From Seiridium cupressi (lineage: Eukaryota; Ascomycota; Sordariomycetes; Amphisphaeriales; Sporocadaceae), in NCBI GenBank assembly GCA_036674765.1, contig JARVKI010000086.1:62001-126000 (forward strand): a DNA stretch of 64,000 nucleotides, read 5' to 3'. Made by a program: the position numbers and the translations under genes. Positions within the stretch are counted from its first letter, which is position 1, and every line of letters begins with the position of its first letter. The notes under the pieces are model-generated. The model saw only the letters and a list, made by a program, of their open reading frames with translations, was not told the origin of the DNA and did no database searches. Shown piece by piece: positions 19,474-31,186 of the stretch.

Positions 19474-22156
19474 TCAAGCCACCAACCAGTCACTCGTAGG
19501 TGTTGCGAACATTGTGTTTACGAAGCCGTCCGAGTCATGAAAATCCAGCGGCATCATCAGATTGAAGTGGCTCTGTGTCCCCGGCGTATTGGCAGCGTAA
19601 TTTGAAGAAGACGCCTGTACCGCCTCTGGATCTGGTTGTAGTGAACCGCCCGCCATATTCGTTACCATGGCAGAAGCACTGAATTCCCCTTGGGAATCGT
19701 CGTTGTGATCGATAGCTCTGAGCGCAGCGTGAAGACCCGGACGAAGACTGGTGATAGCGCGCCTCGGCTCATACTGGCCTTCCTCTATCGACTCAAGTAC
19801 CATTTGTTTGATAGATTCGTAAATGTCTCTGTACTTTCTTGCGCCAGGCCATCGCTCGGTGATGCTGCTAAGGTTAGTAGGTTGAGCAGAGAGTTGCTGT
19901 AGGGTGGGCCCTTACATGTATAGGACGATACTACAAGCATTCATGTCATTACTTGTACCTATGCTGAAGACTTCCTTTGGTGCAGCCCAAGCACAGTATA
20001 TCAGGGTAAGCCCTACTATGAGTCAGTCGTCGTTGACTGCGGCAATAGCGGTGGATGCCTAACATACCGGCCAGGAAAATCGAATGGAGCGCCATCACAC
20101 TGAAGCCGACAGGTACGGACTGGTGAAGTTTCTTGTAAGTTCTGCAGACACCTCCACATGCCTCTGCACACTTGAGCAAATACTTTGTGTCTGAGAGTTC
20201 GGTGGAAAGTACTACTGGATGCAGGAGGAAACGAAGGCATTTGTAGTAATACACCATCTAGACACTAGGTCAGTTTTCAATCTGATTCCTTCCATTAGCT
20301 TTGAAGTACTGACGTAATAATCGTAATTGTCCACGATCATCGACTCTGGGTGAGTAGTAGTTGCATCTATTGGCATACTTTGAACAATCAGCATAAATGA
20401 CAAGGGCCGTAATATGCTGGAACAACTTGCCTTTCTTTCCACACTTCAAGTTGGGCAATGAAACGCTCAGCCTCAGCTTCTGTAGCTGGTGCGGATTGAT
20501 CGACCCGGTATATAGACTGCTGTATATCTGACTCAATCTGCCTCAGCTTGCAAATGTATATGAACCCAGTCATCGATGTCGATTTGCATGCTGGACTGTT
20601 TGAACCCTGATCGGTGGCTACTCTGGTACGCTCTAGGACCTCAAAATCTTCACAAGACTCATCCACATCCAGAGGGAGCTAATATGTGTAAGCCTCGAGA
20701 ATCATTCAGTGGCGTGGGAAGAGCTCACCTGTACATCGATATCCCTGTCAGAGATAGCAAACGGCCTACCTAGAATGATAGACACTTGTCTGTCGAGGCA
20801 GTAGCACGTCCAGAACACTCTTTTGCGTTTTTCGATGCATACCTAAGTCCTGTAGGGAGAACGATTAGTTGTGTCTCTTCAATCTGCTTGAGCCGAGACT
20901 CACAATGCAGGTTCGCATAGCCAAACCGGTGTAAGTCCACGCACCGGGGCCTTTCGGAGAGCGCAGACTGTAGATAGAAAGAAGAAGTAGAAATTGGACG
21001 GATCGTATATCGTGAAGTCGTAAGATGTCATCAAGGTTCTTGAGCGCTTGGTCGAAATGATGCTCCGGGAAGAAGTCTCCCGTCTCGCCAGTCGTCTCAA
21101 GAAACCTACCACCGATTGCGTATATTAAGTGGAGTACGCTGGTGCTGCGTTGGATTAGCCAGCAGCTTTGCGGAATAATACTGAGCTAGAGACTTACAAG
21201 AATGCGTCAGAAAGCGTGTATCGCTCAGCATGCAGGAGGCGGACGAATGGTGTCTGAAGGATTGGCCATCGCGTGGAAATGTGACGAACATATCCATGTA
21301 GTAGCTGTGAATATCAGGTTAGTATTGGTTGCAATCAAACTCACAGAGCATTTGCGTCTACCTTGTCTGCGATCTCAGGTGGGACTTGCGAGAAGTCAAG
21401 CCCACTACTAGGTGATACCGGTGCAGTGTTCGCCGACTTTGGGCTCAGATGCTCCCAGCCCCTTTCGATACTGCTGCTGATAGTGTATTCTCGTGCCTGG
21501 ACAATCGAGCTTATCATGCGCCCCATGGTGATCTGCGAGGATGCGCCGATGTAGCCCCCGGATGCCTCTATGGAGAGGTCTCGAAGTATCTCGACAACAG
21601 TACTGACAGCCATCCTTTTCGGCATCGGCGAGGAGGCATCGGATCTTTGCTCTGAAGGTGTAGGTGAGGGTTCCCACCTCTTTTCTGCCGGCATTTCCAA
21701 CATTGATGGAGAGCAAGTATATAGCTCTTCGTCGACCCGCTGCTTTCGCTTCTCTCCGTGTGGACCAATGCCCTCTCTCCGTAAGATCGACTCGAGCTCG
21801 GCCACACGATCCTCAACAGCCTGAACAGCTTGAACGGATTTTTGCTGGTCACGATGCATCATTGACTTTGGCGGCAGGTATTCGCAGGTGGCCCCAAAGT
21901 CCCGGCAGTTCGCGCATGGTCTTCACCATGTAATCGTTAGCAATGCTCAACGTGAAGCAGGAGGATCGCGCCTACTGTAGGCCATTGCACTTGTGCATTT
22001 ACTGTTAGCATAAACTTGACAAACAGGGCAAGTGCAACATATCTGCTTTCGGGTTTTGCAGCGCTTGCATGCTACAGCTACACGGGGTCTCTTGATAGGT
22101 CGGGGTTTTGGTTCTGTGGGCGCTACAGCGACCGGTTCATGCACTGGAGCAGTCAT
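19474..22156 (-). CDS. Zn2Cys6 transcription factor 2, 11 exons, unusual introns
   Basis: Model: exons 22043-22156, 21976-21992, 21362-21920, 21198-21304, 20904-21138, 20729-20842, 20431-20678, 20314-20377, 20068-20257, 19916-20012 and 19474-19867, 712 aa. The zinc cluster is split over three exons: CKRCKTRKQ / KCNGLQ / PCANCRDFGATC, Cys 30, 33, 40, 46, 49, 56. A coiled coil (VEDRVAELESILRREG) and the fungal-specific TF domain follow: RWPILQTPF, LIYAIGGRFLETT, KRVFWTCYCLDRQVSIILGRPFAISDRDIDVQLP, MVYYYKCLRFLLHP. Intron 1 reads best as AT-AC, exon 2 is 17 nt, and intron 20378-20430 has a GC donor (gcaagt). Around 20842-20850, DLGMHRK and KRKRVFW overlap in different frames, which suggests a small deletion; acceptor ttag at 20843 restores the frame. 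It may regulate this block or the AtuA/MDR genes next to it. Confidence 0.8.
21993..22042 (-). other. apparent AT-AC intron in factor 2
   Basis: 50 nt starting atatgt and ending tgcac, with a canonical gctaac branch site 10-15 nt from the end. Only this splice gives CKRCKTRKQ-KCNGLQ-PCANC, a perfect Zn2Cys6 spacing. No GT-AG or GC-AG choice found keeps frame and Cys spacing. The U12 donor consensus (atatcc) is not matched well, so it looks like a U2-type AT-AC intron or a mutated gtatgt donor. Confidence 0.6.
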
Positions 22157-23118
22157 GATATCTGCGATGTTAGAGGATTCACTCAGAGGTTGCACAACGG
22201 GCAATGTAGATCGAGTAGTTGAAATAGCAAAGCCACCAAAATGTTATGAGAATGACAATGTATTCAGACCGTCTCCGTGCAGCCGTGCTAGCAGACCCCG
22301 AAGATCGGCCATCCTGTATCTACAGCGAAGTTAGGTGCTGCTATGCGACCCCAAGCTGTCCATGGCGCCCCAGGCGGCGGCAAGCATCCTTGTTGGAGTT
22401 GCAGTGGAGAGAAGTGCAATCCAATGGCCTGGGACTGGCCAGGCCAACACGTCAAGGATTTGGATTATTCCCGGCAGCCTTTTGGGATTGATAAGACACG
22501 AGGAAGTGGATGCTATGCGGGGACGTGTAACGCTGCCCCCCTCTCCATGTAGGGTTCTCGATTGCGCCTTATCAGAGCTTACTGGATGCGACGTGACGAT
22601 GCTATATGGTGACTACACGGCAGCTGGACGGGGGTGGCCGAACTGATATCCTATGGTGGCTAGCACAAGTTAGTGCTAGCACTAAAGTGCGCATCATCTC
22701 GCCCGCGGGTGACTTCCCGAGTGGGAGTTTTGTGCATGGAAAAATCAGGAAAGACAAGTGAGTTTTACAGTAACTTTCACACAGCAGTTATTGAGCTTCT
22801 CATCGGAAAGATACTGGGCTACTCTTTCATCAACATCTCATCTGTACAACACATCAGGGGACATACAGTAGGTTAGCCGGTTACCACGCTGAAGAGCCCC
22901 GTAGGTTGGATAGGTCCGCTAACTAGTAGATAACGGGTTGCGGACCCAAGCTGTTTCAGCGTTTCCATGTCGACAGGCTGAGTTTCTAGTGGCTATCGAT
23001 CGGACCCAAAGTCTATTAAGCAGCCAACGCCCGAGCACGTCGCCCGAGTAATTCCAGCATAATACCAAACCCATTCGGCAATCTTCCATACAAGAGCCTC
23101 TTTGTAGGATGGATTGGC
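22157..23118. other. intergenic, no gene seen
   Basis: 962 nt between the 5' end of factor 2 and the 3' end of the AtuA gene. The ORFs are short, overlapping and without signatures. It should hold the promoter of factor 2. Confidence 0.5.
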
Positions 23119-25480
23119 TCAGATCTTTCCTTTCATCAGAAATTGCACCGGCATTTCCACAAGTCTACACCTGACAAACTCGGCCAGAAATCTGAATAAA
23201 CTATCAGTAAGAAGTGCAAACAATATCGAGCGGGAAGCTACAAGATCAATCTCCCTTCGTCTAGGAATCATCCAATAGACTTGGCCGAGCTACACCCTCA
23301 GTGCTCACTCACGTCACTGGGGCAATAGCCAGGGGAAAAACAAATAAAACCCCAATCTGTCACGATGGTATTTACTTACTTGCCCAGAACATCATAAGTG
23401 GCGTTTGCCGTGACGCCTCGATCGAGGAAATCCTTCACCAGAAAGTGGACTGCCCATAGTTTGGGAAATTCCATTCGGTCGATTACCTGCCCTTGATATC
23501 TGCGCAGCAGAAGTCAGCTTTTGGCGCCTATACAGAAACCCGCACATACTCTTCAGCCATCAATTCGATGAACGTGTCAGTGGTAAGTAGGGACCGTAGC
23601 CACGGCCACTCCGTCTCATCGCGTACGAAAAATCCTACGTTGCAGTTCGAACCCTTGTCTCCAGCTCTGGCCAAGACACGGTACCCAAGCGGCGCTTTCA
23701 CCGTTGGCCCGAAGGCTTCGAGTGGAATTGGATTTGCTGTCTCGTACGATGGTTGATATTCTGGGTGCTCGATGGTTTCTTCTGGTGGCGATATGCTGAT
23801 GCTTTCCAACCCTGGTTTTGAGAAATGCACAGTGACTGTCGGTTGAGAAATCAAGGTGGGAAAATATTCTTGATACTAGTTTGCCACTGGCTTTAGACGC
23901 TTGAATGAAGAATGGAACATGATAGATTGGACTTACTGCTAAAGGTGTCGCGGTCCGTTTGTCGGGATGAAATGTGGCCGCAGGAAAACTCGACATAATA
24001 ATGTCGAATGCTGGCCGGGCGAAGTTTTCGTCTGATAAGTCCTCCTTGTTCCTTGCCTGCACTAATAGTCTTAGGTCGACGGTGGCAGCGTTCATGTTTG
24101 TTGGGTTCGTTGGCACCGAGCCATACGTGGTTAAGCTGAAGGTCGTGAACTTCTCCAGTCTTTTCTTTCCAAAGGAAGCCTTTATCTGGATCTCCATCAT
24201 CATGACCTTTTCCGCAATGTCTAGGCCAACCAGAGCCCAGTGGACTTCGGCCTTATACCCACCAAAGGCTGTCAAACCTACTTTAGTCGTTCTCGGTGGT
24301 GGCCTACCCGTGACTCCAGATAGTCTTACTCGATCCTTACCGACTTGTTCAAACTTGGCCTGGTCAATTACTGCCGTGACATCGGAGTTGAGGTACCATT
24401 TGCCCTGGATCTCATAGAGAAGTTGTTCCTTGCAAGTCTCGACGTTGACCACACCGCCGGTCTCATCTGGTTTCGTTATAATCACATCTCCATCGTATCC
24501 GATCTCCGCAATCGGATATCCCAAATCGTCAAGATGCCCCCAATCCAAACTCTTGAAGCCAGTGTAATTACCACCAGTGACGTAGGTCGAACACTCGATC
24601 AGATGGCCCGCGATGAGTGCTGGAGCGAGAATGAGTGGAATGTCGCTGAGAAGGAAGGGACAAGAGCAGAATGAACGTACATCTGGCTAATTGGTCAAAA
24701 TCGGTTCGGCTCCAACCATGAAACCAGGCAGCACCTCCAACAATGGGCGCTGCATCGGCAACTCTCCCACAAATCACGATATCCGCCCCGGACCTAAAGG
24801 CCTCCGCAATGCCCATGCCCCCAAGGTAACATTGAGCGAACAGCGGTTCATATTCCCAGTCATCAAGTATTTCGCCAGTTGAAATATGCTTGAACTTCGT
24901 GCCTTCCTTTCTGAGTGCATTGACTTGGTCCATAACCTATGGTACGTCAGTTGAGTCGTGGAGCAGCTCCTGCATTGATCATACAAGGTCACCTTCCACC
25001 CAGGCCACATTGAGGTTCAGACCTTTCTTCTCAACGAGATTTACGACTACATCGAAAAGGTCCTTTGTCGCAACAGTACCGCCGTTCTGGAGCACCACAC
25101 ATTAGCCCAGTAACGCCAACAAGCAGGATCATTCGCAAGAGCGTCTCATGTGGACATCACATCATATCTGACGACGTAGACAACACGAATTGACTCTTTG
25201 GAGTGTCGCTCACAGCAGCTAATTTGATGCGCCTCCTGGCGAGATCCTCCAGTGCTGGTTCCAAAGCTTCGAGAAACGTCTCCTCGTAACCAACCCCCAG
25301 ACCATTTGCAACGCTATAGGCTCGACTGGGCATGTTCAATTCAGACATCCAATCTCCCACGAACACATCCACTGGTTCGTTCGATGCGGCGTAAAGACCG
25401 AACACATCTCGACGATCTGCTGGGGAGCCACTGATGTTCATGATCCGGCAAGGACGCCGCGTCGAATCTGTGCCGGCCAT
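23119..25480 (-). CDS. AtuA/DUF1446 acyclic-terpene-utilisation family protein
   Basis: Seven exons, 25214-25480, 24985-25086, 24681-24936, 23937-24619, 23550-23875, 23380-23499 and 23119-23191, 608 aa. The N-terminal DUF1446 domain shows VDVFVGDWMSELN, AWVEGD, YLGGMGIAEAFRSGADIVICGRVADAAP, LIAGHLIECSTYVTGGNYTGF and GYPIAEIG; the C-terminal AtuA-like domain shows LARAGDKGSNCNVGFFVRD. The final exon (FLAEFVRCRLVEMPVQF) follows a 188-nt intron. In Pseudomonas, AtuA belongs to citronellol/geranyl-CoA catabolism, but its reaction is not settled; in fungi the family often sits in degradation clusters. The gene is divergent from the MDR oxidoreductase. A broken second copy lies at 38901-39377. Function here is unknown. 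Confidence 0.85.
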
Positions 25481-26164
25481 CTCACAAAAGGTGTCAAGGC
25501 ACAATAACGACTACTAAGGCAAATCAGGGAATGTTCGATTGATTTATTTCGGGCTAACTACGAGATTGCTAAGTTCTGATCATTGTGATGCATAGCCTGG
25601 AATGCTGTACGCAAACTACAAGCCGACGGATAGAGCATCGCGATGGGAAAGATCCCTACAGTCCACCATTCCAAGAGAGATCAATGCTTGCTTTAAAGGG
25701 GGTTCCGCCATTCGGCAACTAATCAAACATGCGGAAGTGCGGTGGGCATGGGGCTGTATTGGTTTGGGTGCTGGCTGCTGAGGAGTCGGATCAGCTCCGA
25801 CGTCCCCCCCGACGGCCGATAGACGAAATGCCGACGGATGGTGCAATCTCATGCAATCCTGTCGTGACCTGTCGGAGCGCCACACATCCACGCCCAAGAC
25901 CCCAAATTCGCCAGCTATGAATGCATTGATAGGACAATCTTCCAGGCAGGTGGATTTTGGTCGTCGGCGATAAGGTAAGTGATCTCATCCGTCAGCCGTT
26001 GCCGGGACCTCTGGATCTGCCCGCCATGGACGATCGATATCATGCCCCGTGCTACTCAGCTTCGTATCCAGCTTTTGCATTCAGGTCTGGATTAGAGACG
26101 GGACTCGAGCTTGGCCGAGGCGATCCGTTCTTTTGCTTTCAATACTCCAGACTCCCGGTTCAAG
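25481..26164. promoter_or_regulatory. divergent promoter with three CCGACGG motifs
   Basis: 684 nt between the divergent AtuA and MDR starts. CCGACGG, an everted CCG-N-CGG arrangement of the type read by Zn2Cys6 dimers, occurs at 25623-25629, 25809-25815 and 25831-25837. The first and third share the 10-mer gccgacggat. No gene is visible; the MDR reading frame extends somewhat upstream of its ATG. Confidence 0.45.
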
Positions 26165-27413
26165 ATGACAGAAGCTCGGCCACATGTCCTCAAGACTCGA
26201 AACTCATGGAAGACGGTTCGCTCTCTTTTACGGAAGATCAGAGCAAATCCCACAAAACATCCAAGAAGGCCGTCTGAAATAATCGCCAGCAACGGAAAGG
26301 AATCAAGTACAACATCGGAAGGGTCAATTACCTCATCAGCAGTTGAAATCATACCCCAAGTTCAGAAAGCCCTAGTCGTGGCAGACAAGGGCAAATATGA
26401 GATTCGACATGATTTCCCAATGCCGATCGTCCACGACGATGAGGTAATGATAAGAGGTCATTACGTGGGCCTGAATCCGATAGACTGGAAGTCGGTAGAC
26501 TATAACTTCTGTTTACCAGAATTCCCTTGGGTATGCCCCCCATATCCCAGATTGGTGGGCTAATTGAGCTGACAAATCCCAGGTGACTGGACGAGAAATG
26601 TCTGGCGTTGTGGCGCAAACGGGCAAAAACGTGTCAGGCTTCCACCAGGGCGAAAGAGTTTGGACGAGCACATACTATAAAGATGTGCGTGCTGGTTGTT
26701 TTCAGGAGTACGTTGTGGTACCCTCGCACACGGTTCTCCCAATTCCCAGTACGGTCCCTTTTGAGGCAGCTGCATGCCTTGGTGTAGCTGCCTTGACGGC
26801 AGGCATGTCTCTATGGAAATGGTTAGGGGTGCCTGTGCCATCCTCCAAGTCTGACGGCCTGGATAAGCATTGGCTCCTGGTATGGGGAGGATCTACTGTT
26901 ACCGGGCAGTTCGCTACCCAGTTTGCGGTGCTCAGCGGAATGAGAGTCATCACAGTCAACTCGTCCGAGACCAAGAGTCTTTCGGAAAGCCTGGGTGCGT
27001 CACATGTCGTCGTTCGCGATGGCAAATCCGACGACGAGTTGATCGAAGAGATCCGTAGTGTTACTGGCGGCAGGATCACGCGTGCCATAGATCTCGTGGG
27101 CACCAAGACTGCTGCATTATCGCTCAAGACTGTCTCGAATGAGGAGCCAGTTTCGTTTGCGCCGCTTGCGATGATGTCGAACTCTCAAGAAGTACCGGAA
27201 AACGTCGAGGTCCACACGGTTGAAATGAAGCAGTTCGTGCTGGACAAGTCTAATGTTCGCTACACCGAGGAGTTGGGAAAGCTGCTCGAGAACGGTAAGG
27301 TGGTTTTGCCAGAACTCCATCTGATTGAGGGAGGATTAGAGGTTGTCCAGGAAGGCCTAGAAATGCTGAAAACAGGCAATATGAAAGGGAGGAAGCTGGT
27401 TGTGTGCTTGTAG
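26165..27413 (+). CDS. MDR-superfamily zinc-type oxidoreductase (enoyl-reductase-like)
   Basis: Exons 26165-26530 and 26583-27413, 398 aa, one 52-nt intron joining LPEFPW to VTGREMSGVVAQTG. Features: VMIRGHYVGLNPIDWKSVD, GVVAQTGKNVSGFHQGERV, then the nucleotide-binding fold LLVWGGSTVTGQFATQFAVLSG and C-terminal KTGNMKGRKLVV. It matches the fungal trans-enoyl reductase/ToxD-like branch of MDRs, which lack catalytic zinc and use NADPH. About 85 residues precede the usual family start (KALVVADKGKYEI) and look low-complexity; the true start may be shorter through an unseen 5' intron. In this cluster it could reduce 2-oxo-3-hexenedioate or another unsaturated intermediate to 2-oxoadipate; that is a hypothesis. 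Confidence 0.82.
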
Positions 27414-28082
27414 TCTTGAATCCGCCAAAAGTCTCACGCTGTTATGGCGATGAGGTGCATATTTGATCAGCATTCGGGGGCGTTGGGTGTAAAACCATAG
27501 AATTGCATTATGTGAATAGAACTGTGAACAACGAGTACTACTTGGCCACTGAACTATTGGCAGTTAAGAAAACTCATGGCCTGTATTTACCCATGTTTTC
27601 AGTGGACAATTCAGAATCGTACGACAATTGGGTCGTTCGATTGATCAGAATCTCCAGAGAAGGAGAAAGCTTGACCTAAGCTGCGCTGTAATCGTAGCTA
27701 AGGGAGTCCCTGGCATTGGGTGGTGCTTTGGCGAATAACACCGAGTGTTTGGTCGTACCAGTAACCCGTATGTCCTTGGGCGAAATAAATTGCGCTCGAG
27801 CTATTGAAGCGTATGATGCCTATGCGCTCTTCGTTCGCATCTGAGGGACATATTTCCCAGTTTTACCTACCGGTATCTGTGTAATGCTCTATTTCGTAAA
27901 TAATTGATGGGCGGAAGAAAAACTGAGAATGGGCTCTTAGGCTCGCAACCCCGGATTTCGGCCTAGCTGCCGCTTCCGACGATAAGTCCCGACTATCCGA
28001 TATTCAATATTTGATATAGTAGTAATGTTGAGATGACCTATAGGATTTCAGCACAGGATCTGCAACGAAGAAGCCCATGTAG
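27414..28082. other. intergenic, no gene seen
   Basis: 669 nt between the MDR stop and the second alpha/beta hydrolase, same strand. No coding signal. Confidence 0.5.
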
Positions 28083-29138
28083 ATGTCCAGCATATCACCG
28101 ATTAAGATGAAGAAGGCATACGCCGACTCCCTCCATGGCCAAGTCCATTATCGCTATGCCATACCGGATCGGACAACTGGAGACACTCTGATATTCCTGC
28201 ACAAGTCCGCTTCCTCTTCCGTGTCTTACACTAAGATAATAAAGCATTACTCATCGCTGGGCCATCCATGTTATGCCCCTGATATGCCAGGATTTGGTGC
28301 CTCTTTCGACCCTTCACCAACTGCCATCGACGAAATTGCACTGAATGGGACAATGTGGTATGTCAACCTGTTCATGGAGGTCTTTCAGTCCCTAGGGCTC
28401 GTAAAGAACGGGTTCCATATAATAGGCCATCACTCAGGAGCAAGTCTGGCAACGGAGATGGCAGCACTGCATCCGCAGCACGTCAAAAGCATATGCCTCG
28501 TGGGCGCTAGTATCATGTGAGTGAGAAAGCACATCAACAGCGCTGAGTGTGACTATAACTTGAGATAGGAGTGCCGAAGAACGTGCAAGAATGAAGGAAA
28601 AGTAAGCGCTTGATTCTGGACTGTGGCTCGAGAGGACTACTAATGGACCACTCTGACTTAGATACTTCGCTCCTTTCAATAAACCCGTCCCGGATGGATC
28701 TCACCTCCAGAAGACCTGGGACTATCTTCGGGGAATGGGTATCGGCGATGATCTTGAGCTTTTCCAACGCGAAGCTATCGATCATATCAGAGCATGGAAA
28801 GGTCGCAATCAGATCTATGGAGCCATCTGGGACCAGGACAAGGAGTCCTATTTCAAGGTAGACCCCTGATTCTCTGCGATTATGTGCATTATTACGAAGA
28901 CTAACAGCATCGATTTTGGGAGATGGTCAAGTGTCCAATCATAGTTATGTGCGCTAGGGATGATGTGCTGTGGGACCACGCGGTGAATGTCAGGAAACAT
29001 CGAAATGATGTCCCACTAATTGAAGTAAAGGGGGCCAACTTCTCTCTGGACAGGGACGCAGAAGGTATTATTGAGAACTGGACCCAACTGGTAGAGAAAG
29101 CGTCCCAGGTTAGTTATGATAAATGCGATCAAGTTTAG
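28083..29138 (+). CDS. alpha/beta hydrolase with GHHSG nucleophile elbow
   Basis: Exons 28083-28516, 28569-28601 (33 nt), 28662-28857 and 28908-29138, 297 aa; all introns GT-AG (50-60 nt). LIFLHKSASSSVSYTKII replaces the usual HG oxyanion loop, followed by CYAPDMPGFGASFDP, FHIIGHHSGASLATEMAALHP and VMCARDDVLWDHA. The nucleophile elbow reads G-H-H-S-G, so the canonical Ser position is His and the Ser is one step later. A GHHTG-type elbow is seen in a set of fungal and bacterial hydrolase-like proteins, so this may be non-hydrolytic or use another residue. It lies tandem after the MDR gene and convergent with the flavin monooxygenase. Confidence 0.8.
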
Positions 29139-29366
29139 AGAATCAGACCTCAGGGACGTACACGAAATTGCTTGAAGACAAAGTGGTTATGATAAAAGAT
29201 CATTCAACACATCAAAACATCAGTCGTCTCCCTTGCTTATCTTTTTATAAGACGTGGAGTTTAACAGTAGAAATATCGGTATGACGTAGGAGTCAACTGA
29301 AGTATTGAGATAAAGTCCATATGTATTTCTCCGCGAGCTGTTTCGTCTCAACTAGTAGAGGTGTCG

Positions 29367-31186
29367 TTACTTGCTTGAGCCATTGTTGGCATCAGCCTTC
29401 GCTCCATCAACAGTTTTCTCTGCCACAAGTCTCTCGATAGACTCTCCCTCATACCCAGATCCCCACTTGAACTTGTGGCCATAGTGATCTTCTGGCAATT
29501 CCTTCCGGCCCGGAGTGCTGTAGAGGTTCTCCCTCAACGAACCGCCTTCTACCTCATAGTCTTCCCACATCAACCCGCGCTGGACCAGTTCCGGCACCAG
29601 GTACTCGACAATGTCCTCCTGACTGCCTGGTGTCGTGATGTAGGCAATGTTGAAGCCATCCACATCTGCTTCGTCGATCCACCGCTCAAACTCGTCGGCC
29701 ACGATATCGGCTGTTCCAACCGGAAGGGGGTGAAATCCACCTAAAGCCATCTTCTCGCCGAGCTTCCGAGGCGTCCAGGGCTCAATGTTGCCAGTGGCCG
29801 TATTGAAGTTCTCCAAGAAAGTATGTACTGCGGCATCACCGGGGGCATCCTTCAACTCAAATACGTCGTCGAGAGGGAATCGGGCAAGATCAATACCCGT
29901 ATAGCCCGAGAATTGCGCAAGACCACCGATGATATCAGCATTATCTTTTGCGACTTCATACTTGGCCTGAGCTTCCTCTATTGTCCTGCCGAGGATGCAA
30001 GAAATGCCGACGAAGAATTTCAGTGATTTGGGATCGCGGCCACGCTCAGCAGCTGCAGCACGAATACTGGCGATTGATCCTTTCGTCTGTGCGGGTATTA
30101 GGCCACCGACGTATATCGCTTCGGCATGTTTTGCAGCGAATGCACTGCCCGCTTTGGACGTGCCAGCTTGAAATATGACTGGGGTGCGTTGCGGGGATGG
30201 ATGGAGAGGGCCAAGAGCGGATGCATTTAAGTATTTGCCTGTAAGTAGGTTAGTAGTGAGACGCCTACTATATAACAAGAGGTGGGCTCCCGCCTTGTCC
30301 AACAGTGTATATGGCGTGGCTGTGGTTGTTGAAATACTGGAGGACTCACCATGGTGGTTGATCTTCTTGACTTTAGCAGGATCAAATGCGGTGCGAGTCT
30401 CCTTGTCAAACACAGCGGATCCGTCTGCCCAAGAGCTCTCCCAGAACTTATACATGATGTCCATGAACTCATCTGCAACTTCGTAACGCTGATCGTGGGG
30501 AACCACATCATCGTAACCAAGCGCTTTGGCTGCACTCTTACTCCAGCTGGTCACCACATTCCAAGCAACTCGACCATTGGTCAGATGATCTAACGACGAG
30601 AAACTCCTAGCTAATGCGTATGGAGTCATGTAGCTTGTGCTGGCAGTGAGACCGAATCCCACGTTCCTGGTGACCTATGAGACACACGGTCAGCCGCACT
30701 GACAGAAAGAGGAAGAAAAGGTACACATGACGCTATGGAACTCAAAGAGACTTAGACCGATACTCGAGGAATTCTCTTCTACGACGAGTGAATGCAGCAG
30801 GAACTCATGAGATGGGGAAATCTTGCTCACCGCTGCCATTGCTGGTACGACCGTGAAAGGGTCTAGTGTAGCCGTGTGAGCTCCTGCTCGAAGCATATAG
30901 TCGGAACTTCCTCCGTAGATCTCATGAGTGTTATAGCTGTCAGCTAGGAAGATGAACGAGATCTTGCCCTTTTCTGCCAGCTTGGCAAGGTTAATCCAAT
31001 ATTCCAGAGAATCCTTCGTGGTCCCCTTATCACCCTCTCCCCTATGATGTGTTAATCATGGGCCGCGCCTAGTACTGTGACGACATACCGCCATTGCCCA
31101 GGAGACATATGAGAGCCAGTGCATCCATGATCAAAGAAATTGAGATAGATGCGCTTTTTCGGTCTCGTGGTGTCTGCGTTCGCCAT
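29367..31186 (-). CDS. NtaA/SnaA/DszA-type flavin-dependent monooxygenase
   Basis: Exons 31089-31186, 30831-31041, 30350-30674 and 29367-30238, 501 aa; introns 47, 156 and 111 nt. The bacterial-luciferase-like TIM barrel is marked by IYLNFFDHGCTGSHMSPGQWR, YWINLAKLAEKGKISFIFLAD, LVPAMAAV-type PAMAAVTRNVGFGLTAS, SSLDHLTNGRVAWNVVTSW and FQAGTSKAGSAFAAKHAEAIYVGG. This family uses reduced FMN supplied by a separate reductase to oxidise xenobiotics, sulfur compounds (dibenzothiophene sulfone) or chelators such as nitrilotriacetate. No flavin reductase partner is seen in the window. A CCGTCGG motif lies at 31512-31518, 326 nt upstream of the ATG. Confidence 0.88.

Noticed and set aside
22043..22204. 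zinc cluster of factor 2 read straight through as KQICCTCPVC
   Set aside because: Cys spacing is wrong and the frame ends in a stop. The spliced form gives an exact Zn2Cys6 pattern.
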